From NCBI GenBank assembly GCA_019636345.1, contig JAHBXQ010000003.1, positions 186,001 through 250,000 of the forward strand: a stretch of DNA of 64,000 nucleotides. Direction: 5' to 3'. Position 1 is the stretch's first letter. Each line of letters begins with the position of its first letter. A program made the position numbers and the translations under genes. Below, one piece after another: positions 42,282 to 52,932 of this stretch. The notes under the pieces were generated by a model, which was not told the origin of the DNA, searched no databases, and saw only the letters and a program-made list of their open reading frames with translations. Origin of the DNA: Pirellulales bacterium (GTDB taxonomy: Bacteria > Planctomycetota > Planctomycetia > Pirellulales > Lacipirellulaceae).

Positions 42282-42776
42282 AGAACAAGTCTCGCCGCGA
42301 GGCGATCAGATGGCGTGCTGTGCGTACCGGAGGAGCCCGCGAATCGCGCGAATCAGCGTGAAAGAATCCGAATGTTTCTTCGCGATCCAGCCCTCGTCGA
42401 TGTCCCGGGCGTTCAGCATGCCGCAGCCCCGCGAAGAAGACTATCGCAGAGGACGCTCACTCGCCGGGCGGATACGCGAAAAGCGGACACTCGCCAACGA
42501 CGCCTGTCAGGGCGACGAACACGCACGGGCGTCGTTGGTTCGGGCGCACAAGTCAACTGCACCAGGACGGTTCGTCCTGGGCCACGAACGCAAACCTCAA
42601 AATGCCGCCGAGCGCTACCAAATGACTACGTTTTTGCCCACGCCAGAGAGCGGTCGGTGAAAACGACCGCTGCAGCAATCGAGTCCTGCCTCTCATCGAA
42701 GTCGATGCAACCGCGGCGCACTAGCGCACTTCGAGATCGCAGCAGGCAGTTTCACCGCTCTCCTCACAGCCCGTTC
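42282..42776. other. 495-nt intergenic region at the edge of the low-GC block
   Basis: This gap separates the native-looking methyltransferase and the first gene of the compositionally distinct block. It contains three hairpins (42494-42538, 42562-42580, 42650-42670). No reading frame is convincing, though decayed sequence of an earlier insertion cannot be excluded. Confidence 0.5.
42494..42670. repeat. Cluster of three perfect stem-loops
   Basis: Stem 1 pairs CCAACGACGCC (42494-42504) with GGCGTCGTTGG (42528-42538), 11 bp. Stem 2 pairs CCAGGACG (42562-42569) with CGTCCTGG (42573-42580), 8 bp with a GTT triloop. Stem 3 pairs GCGGTCG (42650-42656) with CGACCGC (42664-42670), 7 bp. They lie in a convergent junction. 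They could be terminators or a structured RNA or recombination site. Confidence 0.5.
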
Positions 42777-43733
42777 TTAATCCACACGCAATACGATTTT
42801 GCCTCGCACACCGCCGCTCTCAATGCGTCGATGTGCTTCGGCTGCCGCTTGGAGGGGCAATTCCGCGCTGATGACAGGACGGAGCTGACCTCGCTCGACC
42901 AGCGTTGCAATGGTCGCTAATCGTGCGGCGTCCGGGGATGTGAAGACGAAGTGGAGAGCCGCATTCTTGCTATAGGCGTTGAGCAGGTTGTGGGGTTGAT
43001 CGTGGTCGACGATGCTGACTAATCGCCCCCCGGACGCAAGACATTCGATGCTCCTCTTGAACGTTACCCCTCCGACCGTGTCGATCACCACGTCCACGCC
43101 ACGGCCATCAGTTAACGACAGAGTTTCAGCCACAAAGTCGGTCGTCTTATAGTCGATGGCGTGACTTGCTCCGAGCTCTCGGACTAACGACTCGTTTGGA
43201 GGCCTGCACGTGGTCAAAACCCTCGCGCCGCTGATTGTCGCCATCTGAATAGCGAGTGATCCGACCCCTCCCGCTCCCGCATGGATGAGGACCGAGTTGC
43301 CTGGCGAAATTCGTCCCCGCTCAAACAAGCACTGCCATGCCGTCCCCGCAGCGAGTGGCAACGCTGCGGCCTCGACGTGCGTCAGCGTGTTTGGCTTTCT
43401 CACCACGACCGCTGCCGGAACGACATGCTGCTCCGCGTAGGTTCCGGCGCCGGCCAGCAGCGGGGTCATGTAGAACACCTCGTCTCCCGCACCAATATTG
43501 CCGGCGCCCTCACCCACAGCTTCGACCACACCCGACGCCTCGCTGCCCAAGATCAACGGTAGTCCAACGCTGTGGGCGTAATCGCCGCGACGCGACTGGA
43601 TATCCAGTGGATTCACGCCCGAGGCATGAACGCGAACCAGCACATGCAGCGGTGGGAGGGTCGTTGGGGAGTCTACTGTCTGGTATTGCAGTTGATCCGC
43701 GCCACCGAACGCTTCCAGTAGGACTGCTTTCAT
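42777..43733 (-). CDS. Zinc-free quinone/NADP oxidoreductase
   Basis: The 318-residue medium-chain reductase is of the quinone oxidoreductase type. ATG 43733 begins MKAVLLEAFGGADQLQYQTV. The N-terminal GroES-like part has VRVHASGVNPLDIQSRRGDY, and the Rossmann part SVLIHAGAGGVGSLAIQMA (GxGGVG) with the preference for NADP likely. No zinc-binding cysteines are seen. It starts the lower-GC block and follows the HxlR gene in the same orientation, with a probable shared transcript. Confidence 0.9.
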   Translation of the reverse strand: MKAVLLEAFGGADQLQYQTVDSPTTLPPLHVLVRVHASGVNPLDIQSRRGDYAHSVGLPLILGSEASGVVEAVGEGAGNIGAGDEVFYMTPLLAGAGTYAEQHVVPAAVVVRKPNTLTHVEAAALPLAAGTAWQCLFERGRISPGNSVLIHAGAGGVGSLAIQMATISGARVLTTCRPPNESLVRELGASHAIDYKTTDFVAETLSLTDGRGVDVVIDTVGGVTFKRSIECLASGGRLVSIVDHDQPHNLLNAYSKNAALHFVFTSPDAARLATIATLVERGQLRPVISAELPLQAAAEAHRRIESGGVRGKIVLRVD

Positions 43734-43879
43734 GGCCGTTCCGTTCGACTTGGGTTTGGTTCGGATAGACCTTTCCGCCACTAAGACGTCGCAGGAGTTG
43801 CAGGGCGCTTTCGGGGAACTGATCACACGACTGCTGCTACGGCCACATGTGTGCGCTGAAACAGCGTCGCCGCGACAAT

Positions 43880-44251
43880 TCACGACTCTCGCCGCTTGGC
43901 CGCATCAAACTTCGCCGCTGCTGCATGGATGGCAGGCATGTGGAGTTCGGCCCACCTCGTGATGTCCGCCAGAAGTGGGAACATCTTCTTTCCCAGGGGC
44001 GTTAGCGAATACTCAACGTGGGGAGGTATCCGCTGCAACTGGTTCCGCTGGATGATGCCGTACCTCTGCAAATGTCGCAGTTGTTGGGTGAGCATCTTTT
44101 GAATAATGCCCGGCATGCATTCTCGCAATTGATTGAAGCGCTTGGCGCCTTCTTGCAAGTGATGCACAATTCCGACGCGCCATTTGCCGCCAAAGACGAC
44201 CGTCGCCTGCTCGGCAGGACAGCAACTTCGCGTGGTGAGCTCGTCTTTCAT
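43880..44251 (-). CDS. HxlR family transcriptional regulator
   Basis: The 123-residue winged-helix regulator starts at ATG 44251. The HxlR signature is SCCPAEQATVVFGGKWRVGIVHHL, where Cys10/Cys11 are in the position of the redox-sensing cysteine of YodB-type members, followed by the recognition helix PGIIQKMLTQQLRHLQRYGII. It is divergent from pirin and upstream of the oxidoreductase. A palindrome in the divergent region is a likely operator. Such regulators often respond to electrophiles or quinones and control adjacent detoxification genes. Confidence 0.92.
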   Translation of the reverse strand: MKDELTTRSCCPAEQATVVFGGKWRVGIVHHLQEGAKRFNQLRECMPGIIQKMLTQQLRHLQRYGIIQRNQLQRIPPHVEYSLTPLGKKMFPLLADITRWAELHMPAIHAAAAKFDAAKRRES

Positions 44252-44318
44252 CGCTTCTTCCTTTTTCAGGTACCCATTTGGTGCCTTCTTGCTTCCAGTC
44301 GCCGACCGCCGTATCTTT

Positions 44319-44345
44319 TTGACACTCAGTATCGAATAGGTACTG
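44319..44345 (+). promoter_or_regulatory. -35 element and palindromic operator in the HxlR/pirin region
   Basis: A perfect -35 TTGACA (44319-44324) is followed by an inverted repeat CAGTA (44327-44331) and TACTG (44341-44345), 9 nt apart, where the -10 and spacer would be. The -10 is poorly defined. HxlR/YodB regulators bind inverted TACT-type half-sites, so this is a candidate operator for the divergent genes. Confidence 0.5.
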
Positions 44346-44426
44346 CGTCACGAGCGAACTATCAAGGGGAAACTGCCCGCGCTCTGAAGCTTCTTTGGCT
44401 TGCGCGCGTGTCGTGAGGGATGGGGA

Positions 44427-45125
44427 ATGCTTCAACTCAGGAGGTCGAATGAACGCGGACACTACGACCACGGCTGGTTGAACACCTATCACACATTCTC
44501 CTTCGGTGAATACCATGACCCGAAGTTCATGGGGTTTCGTCCACTCCGTGTGATGAATGAAGACTGCGTCAGTCCCGGCGAGGGATTCGGGACTCATCCC
44601 CATCGCGACATGGAGATCGTTTCTTACGTGCTGGAAGGCGCGCTGGAACACCGCGATTCGATGGGCAACGGCGAGGTGTTGAGTCCTGGAGAGTTTCAAC
44701 GGAATACGGCGGGAACAGGCATCACGCATAGCGAGTTCAACCCGTCTGCCAAGGACTTGCTTCACTTCTACCAGATTTGGCTCTTTCCCGAGAAGAAAGG
44801 CCTCCCGCCAAGCTACGAGCAGAAGGGCTTTCCTGTGGAGGAGCGTCTCAATCGGCTCTGCCTCGTCGCCGCGCCCGACGGAGCCGACGGGGCTCTGATG
44901 ATTCATCAAGACGCACGCATCTTTCTGTCGCAGCTCGAAGCAGGCCAGTCGCTGGAGCATCCGATCGCCGCAGGGCGGTATGCATGGTTGCAAGTATTGC
45001 GCGGTCAAGTGACGGCGAACGGCGAAGCGCTAACTACGAGCGATGGCGCCGCCGTGAGTGACGAGCGAGCGCTCCGAATCACTGCGGAAGCGCCTGCGGA
45101 GATCATGCTCTTCGACCTGGCCTAA
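44427..45125 (+). CDS. Pirin family protein
   Basis: The 232-residue bicupin starts at ATG 44427. The N-terminal cupin has the metal-binding signature FGTHPHRDMEIVSYVLEGALEHRDSMGN with His and Glu ligands of the pirin/YhhW type. The C-terminal cupin ends in MLFDLA. YhhW-type pirins have quercetin 2,3-dioxygenase activity in vitro; their biological role is often redox sensing. It is divergent from the HxlR gene and starts the pirin - hydrolase - ABM - amidohydrolase run. Confidence 0.92.
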   Translation: MLQLRRSNERGHYDHGWLNTYHTFSFGEYHDPKFMGFRPLRVMNEDCVSPGEGFGTHPHRDMEIVSYVLEGALEHRDSMGNGEVLSPGEFQRNTAGTGITHSEFNPSAKDLLHFYQIWLFPEKKGLPPSYEQKGFPVEERLNRLCLVAAPDGADGALMIHQDARIFLSQLEAGQSLEHPIAAGRYAWLQVLRGQVTANGEALTTSDGAAVSDERALRITAEAPAEIMLFDLA

Positions 45126-45188
45126 GCCAAGGTCGGGTAGCGGTCGTGAAGTGAAGGTTTTGACGCATCGCTTTTGGAGAAAATACCT

Positions 45189-45860
45189 ATGGCAAGCATA
45201 TTACCGAATACCGACGCTGGCCTGCTGACGGCAGACAATTGCGCTCTGGTCTTCGTCGATCACCAGCCGCAAATGTCCTTTGGCGTCGCAAGCGGCATCG
45301 ACCGACAGCTGCTCGTGAATAACGTGCTGCTGCTCGGCAAGGGCGCCAAACTCTTCGGCGTGCCGACAATCCTGACGACGGTCGAAACTGAATCATTTAG
45401 CGGGCCCATGTGGCCTCAGTTACTCGACGTGTTTCCTGAGCAGCAGCCGATCGAGCGCACCGGCATGAACTCTTGGGACACGCCCGCATTTCGCGAAGCG
45501 ATCAAAAAGACCGGCAAAAAGAATATCATATTCTCCGGACTTTGGACCGAAGTCTGCATCGCGTGGCCCACGCTCAATATGCTCGCCGAGGGCTACAACG
45601 TTTATGTCGTCGAGGATGCCTGCGCCGGCACGTCGCCGGCGGCCCATGACGCGGCGCTGTCGCGGATGACGCAGGCGGGCGCCGTTCGGATGACGACGGT
45701 CGGAACGGTGCTTGAGTTCCAACGCGATTGGGCTCACCGCGAGCACTACAACGACCTGATGACATTGTTCCGCGAACATGGCGGCGCGTACGGTATGGGC
45801 ATTGAGTACGCCTACACCATGGTTCATAAGGCGCCAGCCGCGCGGAAGACGCTCAAGTAG
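45189..45860 (+). CDS. Isochorismatase-like cysteine hydrolase (YcaC-type)
   Basis: The 223-residue hydrolase has the catalytic triad pieces: Asp in ALVFVDHQPQMSF, Lys in the GKKNIIFSGLWTE region and Cys in GLWTEVCIAWPTL. The cis-peptide region MTTVETESFSGPMWPQ is typical of the YcaC subgroup. ATG 45189 is preceded by GGAG at about 9 nt. Substrate unknown; YcaC-type proteins are often of unassigned amidase function. It lies 63 nt after pirin. Confidence 0.9.
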   Translation: MASILPNTDAGLLTADNCALVFVDHQPQMSFGVASGIDRQLLVNNVLLLGKGAKLFGVPTILTTVETESFSGPMWPQLLDVFPEQQPIERTGMNSWDTPAFREAIKKTGKKNIIFSGLWTEVCIAWPTLNMLAEGYNVYVVEDACAGTSPAAHDAALSRMTQAGAVRMTTVGTVLEFQRDWAHREHYNDLMTLFREHGGAYGMGIEYAYTMVHKAPAARKTLK

Positions 45861-45877
45861 CGAAGAGGACGCTACGC

Positions 45878-46426
45878 ATGAGCCGATACCACGTTGCTAT
45901 TACGCGCCGCATCAAGCCTGGACGCGAAGCGGAGTTTGAGGCGGCGCTTCGTGAATTCGCCATGCTGTCGCTGCATGCTCCTGGAGTCACTGGCGTTCAC
46001 CTTCTGGGGCCAGTGCCGGGTAGCAGTTCGAACGAATACGGAATCATGCGTTCGTTTGAAAACGAAGCGGGCAGCCGCGATTTTTACGCGTCGCCTATGT
46101 ACGCGGAATGGGAAGAGCGCGTCGCGCACATGGTGGAAGGCGTTCCGGTTGTTCGCCAGCTCCATGGACTCGAAGCGTTCTTCAGGGATGCGGGCGTGCA
46201 GTCGCCGCCGCCGCGTTGGAAAATGGCGGTCGTCACGTGGCTCGGCGTGTTCCCGACGGTGTGGCTTTGGTCGCGAACGATTCCCGGCCTTCTCGATGGG
46301 CTTCATCCGATTGCAGTCATGGCTGTCGTCAACGTCTTTGTCGTCGTGACGCTCGCGTGGCTGGCGATGCCTCTGTTAACCAAACTCTTCAGCCGATGGC
46401 TCCGGCCTCCGGCGAAGGCTGTTTAG
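45878..46426 (+). CDS. Antibiotic-biosynthesis-monooxygenase domain membrane protein
   Basis: The 182-residue protein starts at ATG 45878, 17 nt after the hydrolase stop. Residues about 1-100 form an ABM ferredoxin-like domain (YHVAITRRIKPGREAEFEAAL, SFENEAGSRDFYASPMYAEWEE). The C-terminal part has two hydrophobic helices (MAVVTWLGVFPTVWLW and AVMAVVNVFVVVTLAWLAMPLL) in the pattern of ABM proteins with a membrane tail. ABM proteins oxidise quinol-like compounds without cofactors. Here a membrane-associated detoxifying role is inferred. Confidence 0.87.
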   Translation: MSRYHVAITRRIKPGREAEFEAALREFAMLSLHAPGVTGVHLLGPVPGSSSNEYGIMRSFENEAGSRDFYASPMYAEWEERVAHMVEGVPVVRQLHGLEAFFRDAGVQSPPPRWKMAVVTWLGVFPTVWLWSRTIPGLLDGLHPIAVMAVVNVFVVVTLAWLAMPLLTKLFSRWLRPPAKAV

Positions 46427-46437
46427 GAGGATTCACA

Positions 46438-48219
46438 ATGGAACCCGAAGTCATCTTCCATGGAGGAAAGATCACGACGCTTGATGCGTCCAAACCAGAA
46501 GTGGAAGCACTCGCGGTGCGAGATGGCGTGATCACGGCCATCGGCAGCGATGATGAAATCTTGCGGCTGGTCGGGACGGCGACGAGGAAAGTCAATCTGC
46601 AAGCCAGGCGAGTAATTCCCGGGCTCAATGATTCGCACCTTCATGTCATACGGGCGGGACTGTTCTACAACCTGGAGCTTCGCTGGGACGGCGTGCCGAG
46701 CGTCGCCCAAGCGCTGGCCCAACTTCGCGAACAAGCCGCCAACACGCCGCCGCCGCAATGGGTTCGCGTCATTGGGGGTTGGAACGAGTTTCAATTCAAG
46801 GAAGGGCGCATGCCCACTTTGGATGAAATCAACGAGGCGGCGCCGCATACGCCTGTCTTCGTGCTGCACCTCTACGACTCAGCGATGCTGAACCGAGCTG
46901 CGCTAGCGACCTTGGGCTTCGACAAATCGACTCCCAATCCGCCGGGCGGACTTATTGCCCGCGATAGTCGGGGAAATCCGACAGGCCTTCTGATTGCGGA
47001 GCCTAGCGCTCTGATTCTCTATTCGACGATTGCCAATGCGCCCAAATTGTCGTCGGAGGATCAGCTCAACTCGACGCGTCACTACCTCCGCGAATTGAAT
47101 CGATTTGGCGTGACCAGCGTGGCGGATGCGGGGGGCGGCGGTCAGAACTACCCGGATGATTACGCGGTGGTTAAGCAACTCGATGAGGCGGGGCATCTTA
47201 CGGTGCGCATTGCCTATAGCTTGTTCGCGCAGAAGCCGGGCGAGGAAGCAGCGGATTACGCGCGTTGGCTGGGAATGACCAAGCCGGGTGAGGGTAGCAG
47301 TTTGTTGCGCGTAAATGGCGCTGGCGAGAATCTAGTCTGGAGCGCGGCCGACTTTGAAAACTTCTTGCAGCCGCGTCCCGGCCTTCGGCCCGTCATGGAA
47401 TCCGAGCTTGAGCCCATCGTCACAAGCTTGGCGGAGAATCGCTGGCCGTGGCGCATCCATGCCACTTACGACGAGTCCATCGGGCGGTTTCTCGAAATCT
47501 TTGAGCGGGTTCATCGGCACGCCCCCATCGACAAACTTCATTGGTTCATCGATCACGCAGAAACGATCTCCAACAAGAATCTGGAGCGAATCCAAGCGCT
47601 GGGCGGAGGCATCGCCATTCAGCACCGCATGGCCTACCAGGGCGAGTATTACATCCGCCGCTATGGCGTCGACTCAGCGAAGCGCCGGCCGCCGCTTCGA
47701 CAAATGCTCAAGATGGGGCTGCCAGTCGGGGCAGGAACCGACGGCACGCGGGTCGCGAGCTACCATCCGTGGACCTGCATCTGGTGGATGGTGACGTCAA
47801 AGACCGTCGGTGGCTTGACGCTCCATGACGAAGCAGATCGGTTGAGTCGAGAAGAAGCGCTCCGGCTCTATACGCACGGCAGCGCTTGGTTCAGCCGGGA
47901 GGAGAATCAGAAGGGCATCTTGGCAGTGGGACGATATGCCGATCTGGCCGTTATGAGCGACGACTATTTTCGAGTGGAAGAGGATGACATTCGCGGCCTC
48001 GAAAGCGTGCTGACCGTCGTCGGAGGACGAATCGTCCATGGATCCGCTGAGTTCGCGGCGCTTGCGCCAGAACTTCCGCCCGTCAGCCCGGAGTGGTCTC
48101 CCGTCGGGCGATTTGGAGGATACGACAACAAAGCATTCGCTCCACCTATGCACGAGCACGCGCCAATAATGAGCGCCGATGGACGAGTCTGGGACGCAGG
48201 TTGCAGGTGTGTGGACTGA
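46438..48219 (+). CDS. Amidohydrolase, YtcJ-like
   Basis: The 593-residue metal-dependent hydrolase starts at ATG 46438, 11 nt after the ABM stop, with AGGAGG at 46425-46430. The HxH metal motif is in LNDSHLHVIRAGL (about 63-69). Later ligands are likely in HWFIDHAE and AGTDGTR. The TIM barrel is flanked by the small beta-domain (IFHGGKITTLDASKPEVEALAVRDG) and the C-terminal YADLAVMSDDYF. The family hydrolyses N-acyl or amide bonds in small molecules; the substrate is unassigned. It is the last gene of the lower-GC operon. Confidence 0.92.
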   Translation: MEPEVIFHGGKITTLDASKPEVEALAVRDGVITAIGSDDEILRLVGTATRKVNLQARRVIPGLNDSHLHVIRAGLFYNLELRWDGVPSVAQALAQLREQAANTPPPQWVRVIGGWNEFQFKEGRMPTLDEINEAAPHTPVFVLHLYDSAMLNRAALATLGFDKSTPNPPGGLIARDSRGNPTGLLIAEPSALILYSTIANAPKLSSEDQLNSTRHYLRELNRFGVTSVADAGGGGQNYPDDYAVVKQLDEAGHLTVRIAYSLFAQKPGEEAADYARWLGMTKPGEGSSLLRVNGAGENLVWSAADFENFLQPRPGLRPVMESELEPIVTSLAENRWPWRIHATYDESIGRFLEIFERVHRHAPIDKLHWFIDHAETISNKNLERIQALGGGIAIQHRMAYQGEYYIRRYGVDSAKRRPPLRQMLKMGLPVGAGTDGTRVASYHPWTCIWWMVTSKTVGGLTLHDEADRLSREEALRLYTHGSAWFSREENQKGILAVGRYADLAVMSDDYFRVEEDDIRGLESVLTVVGGRIVHGSAEFAALAPELPPVSPEWSPVGRFGGYDNKAFAPPMHEHAPIMSADGRVWDAGCRCVD

Positions 48220-48929
48220 GAACGTGGAAACTGCGAGCCTCCCTGGTGCTGCGACTTTGGTTGGGCGCCCTGGACCAACCAGGCGGGTGGAGAAAGGGCT
48301 CAGCGCTCGCGCGCACAGGACTGCGCGTGAAATCACTGAAGTTGGACGAACCGCTGTTCCGACTGGTGCGCCCAAACTGGCGGCGGTGAGCGAGACCTCG
48401 GCAGCTGCGGTATCACATTGACGACGCCAGCGCCCCGACCACCGACGCCCCGACCTCCCCACCCCGGAGTGCACCATGTGGGCGCGTCCTTGGTCAGTTC
48501 GACGGGCTCGCGCCGGACGACAACGCCGCTACGGTCGCGGCAACGGAAGGGTCGAAGCCCGACGACTTTGGCTCGAGGCAGACGGTCGGTTGATGCCGTC
48601 ACCAGGGATTCGCGAGCATGCGCCGGATTCGCGGGCGCCGGCGGTCCCATGCAGGAATCGAGCGACGTCGCCGAGCGAATCTCCCGGGACTTCCCCCGCC
48701 GGGTCCCTCGTCGTGTTCGTCGTGCCGTCTTGGTTCCCTCGCGCAGACTCCTCGGCCCGGCCGCACGGCCGTGGGGGGGAATTGCCCTTCGCAAGGTCGG
48801 CCAATTTGGGCAGAATGGGAAATCTGACGGCGGGCTTCCCACGGCCCGGTTGTCTGCGGCCCGGTTCCCAGCAACTCCGTTGCCGACCGCACGGTTTCAA
48901 CGCTCGCCATCCTGATTGCGGGTCAGCGC
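48220..48929. other. 710-nt region without a supported gene
   Basis: Only Pro/Arg/Gly-rich low-complexity frames are present on either strand, the typical shadows of GC-rich non-coding DNA. A TGGTTGG...CCAACCA pairing occurs at about 48257-48284 shortly after the amidohydrolase stop and might be a terminator-like hairpin. No tRNA, promoter or coding sequence was recognised. Confidence 0.5.
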
Positions 48930-50222
48930 TTGAGCACCTCGTCCTCGCCGTCGCCCGTCGCGATCGTTCCCGAGTCGGTCCACCGGGAATCGCCCGAGTC
49001 GTTTCTCCGCTGGGCGATCGCCGAGCTGGAATTGCCCGTGATTTCCGAAGCGGCCGGCCAAGTCGCCGTCGGCGTCCCGGAAGCGGACCGCCCGGGGCTG
49101 GGGGGACGCGAGGAAATCGCCGGCCCGCTGACCCTGGAGAGCGAACTGGGCCGGTGGCTGATCGACAGGTTGGGGGGCCCCGAGGGCGCCTGCCACGCTC
49201 GTCCCGGCGACCAGCCGATGGGGGTCGGCGAAGTGTCCACCAAGCTGTTCGCCGCCTACACGGTCGACGGGGGCCAGTTCCACCTCGCCGGCTGCCAGTT
49301 GACCGACCACCCGTTTCTGCGACTCACCTTCCCCGGGACGGCGGCCGATTCGAGCCTGCGGCACGTGTTCGTCGCCCCCGACGGGTCGAGCGTCGGCGAA
49401 GAACTGGTCGCCAAACTGGGGCTCGGGGAATTGGTCACGGCCGGCAAGCTCCCCCCGCGGATCGACGAGGCGGCCCTCCGGTCGCTCGTCGGCGCCGGTC
49501 GCCGAATCGCGGCCAAGCAGTCGACCGCACGCGATCCCGCGGCCCAAGTCGTCGACCCGCTGGCGGTGACCGTCGTCTGGGTCCGGCATGCCGAGGGACG
49601 GCTGCAGTTCGAGATTGGCGACGCGAGCGAATGGCTCGACTTCTCCGGCTGGGCGAAACTGCTGGAGCCGAAACCGTGGACGGCCCGCCGCTCCGGCGCC
49701 AGCACGTTCCACCTCGCGGCGACCGACGCGGGGGAGATCGAGGCGGCTGAGCAGATCGCCGTGTGCCAGCAGTCGGGACGCCGCGTCCTGAGGCAGGATC
49801 TGGTCGCGTGCAGCGTGACCGGTCGGATGGTGCTGCCTGAGTTCACGCAGACGTGCCCGGTGACCGGCCGACCGGCCCTGCGCAGCGAATTCGCCGAATG
49901 CTCGCAGTGTCGGCAGCGGGTGAGCCGGACCGCGTTGGCGGAGGGGCTCTGCCAAGCCTGCCGCGAACTGGCCCCGGCGCGGAAGGACGACCCGCGATTG
50001 GCATGGATTTTCGGCGAGCACCGCGGGCTCGACCGCTGGAACAAGTGGCGTCTCGCCGAGACCGAGACGATCTACGTCGCCCGGGCCGACGGGCTGACGA
50101 AGCGGTTGTTGGTCGTTGTGGACAAGGAAACGCTCGCAGTGGCCCGCCTGGCCACGGCGAGCCGATTTTCCGGCGGCTGGACCGACGCCAGCGAGTCGGA
50201 ACAGGCGGACCTCCTGCGGTAG
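48930..50222 (+). CDS. Cytosolic protein with periodic cysteine (zinc-knuckle-like) repeats
   Basis: The 430-residue protein begins at TTG 48930. Residues 1-270 are a mixed domain without known motifs. Residues 279-344 hold seven cysteines at 279, 294, 309, 324, 327, 341 and 344. The first four are exactly 15 residues apart, each heading a repeat of the form C-x2-[ST]-G-R-x-x-L (CQQSGRRVL, CSVTGRMVL, CPVTGRPAL), then CSQC and CQAC pairs. This suggests a repeated metal-binding knuckle. The C-terminus is a beta-rich region. No signal peptide. I recognise no named family. Confidence 0.72.
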   Translation: MSTSSSPSPVAIVPESVHRESPESFLRWAIAELELPVISEAAGQVAVGVPEADRPGLGGREEIAGPLTLESELGRWLIDRLGGPEGACHARPGDQPMGVGEVSTKLFAAYTVDGGQFHLAGCQLTDHPFLRLTFPGTAADSSLRHVFVAPDGSSVGEELVAKLGLGELVTAGKLPPRIDEAALRSLVGAGRRIAAKQSTARDPAAQVVDPLAVTVVWVRHAEGRLQFEIGDASEWLDFSGWAKLLEPKPWTARRSGASTFHLAATDAGEIEAAEQIAVCQQSGRRVLRQDLVACSVTGRMVLPEFTQTCPVTGRPALRSEFAECSQCRQRVSRTALAEGLCQACRELAPARKDDPRLAWIFGEHRGLDRWNKWRLAETETIYVARADGLTKRLLVVVDKETLAVARLATASRFSGGWTDASESEQADLLR

Positions 50223-51271
50223 GCGAGACCCGCCCGGGGCGAGGGGCGCCCGGCGCCGGTAGCCAGATCGAGGGGGGGCGAGCCGGGCTCGATGGCCTTG
50301 AATGCGAATGTCCTTGTCCGACTAAACGCAAACGTGGGGGAAAAGCTTGGGGCGCGCGGGGGGGCGTTGGCCCACAATTGCAGTCCGGTTGGGCGGGTTG
50401 GACCGATTTTTCCTAGACGGGTCCGCCCGTGCGATTATAATTATGGTGCTTGATCACTCCCCCCTCCCAGCCCCCGATCCTCTGAGTCGTACAAGGCACG
50501 CGCGGTCCGGCCGGCCTCGTATCTTGCGTCGCGACGACTCTCCCTCTCGCTTGGGGGGCGGTCGGCGGAGCGCAAGATTTCTGAACGCCGGCGACCCTCG
50601 CCAATACTGGCAAGCATTCTACGAACGATCGGGCTGAGATTCGGGGCAGCGAATCGCAGGCTGCACTCCATCGATACGCGGTGAACCTCGCGATCAACAT
50701 CGTGGTTCAGCGCGGATCGACCCCGCCCCGCAAATTTTGACCGTCGCCTGTCGTCGTCGCCGCCGTTCTCGTTGAGCGCGAGAGGCGCGTCCGATCAAGG
50801 CGACTTGGACGCGAGGGCAGGGCTCGTGCACTGCGCGCGGGCGATCAAGCCGCGTCGGCGGAGCCGAGCGAAAAGGAGCTAAGCGGGGCGCCGCGGGCGT
50901 CGCCGTTTCAAGAAGAGCACGGTCGCGTGTTCGGCGTGCGTTCGTATTGCGGAAGATGTATCGCGGCGCGTCACCGGCGCCGCAGGCGTAATCTTTTGAC
51001 AAATGCGCGCGTGCCCGAGAAACCCGAACGAGTAGTGTTAGAATTAGTTGTCTTTGACCCCGACGCCCGCACAAGGGGCGTCGCGTCAATTCTGCCCAGC
51101 GAGGTTCTGCGAAGGCTGACTCGACTCCCCCTAGCGACTCATCGACGGCGCTTGTCCCCCGATCAACGCCCGGACCCGCTCAGACGACGCAGGCCGGTTG
51201 CCCCGTTTGATCCTGCGACGAATCGCTCCAGCGATCGCCGATGATTCCCCCGAGTAAGCTGACCGTCGCCC
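50223..51271. other. 1,049-nt intergenic region upstream of the sigma factor gene
   Basis: The region has no supported coding frame. It contains a perfect -10 TATAAT at 50436-50441 with a weak -35, and a candidate -10 TAGAAT near 51041 without a good -35. The intergenic DNA is unusually long for this window. A short frame ending at 50637 is too poor to call. Long untranslated leader or non-coding RNA is possible. Confidence 0.5.
50414..50441 (+). promoter_or_regulatory. Candidate sigma-70 promoter upstream of rpoD
   Basis: TAGACG (50414-50419, 4/6) and a perfect TATAAT (50436-50441) are spaced by 16 nt. The start would be about 50448. The transcript, if it ran to the sigma factor gene, would have an 820-nt leader. 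Confidence 0.35.
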
Positions 51272-52897
<1,626 letters not shown>

Positions 52898-52932
52898 CGG
52901 CGGCTCTGTTTTCGGCGACGTGAGATTATCAT

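Noticed and set aside
42315-42920. 201-residue plus frame at the left edge of the low-GC block
   Set aside because: Low-complexity, overlaps the oxidoreductase on the other strand and shows no motif.
48418-48915. 165-residue frame after the amidohydrolase
   Set aside because: Pro/Arg/Ser repeats only; no start signal or domain, so not called.
50443-50637. 65-codon frame starting right after the TATAAT at 50436
   Set aside because: Transcription would begin downstream of its ATG and the sequence is low-complexity; too weak to call.
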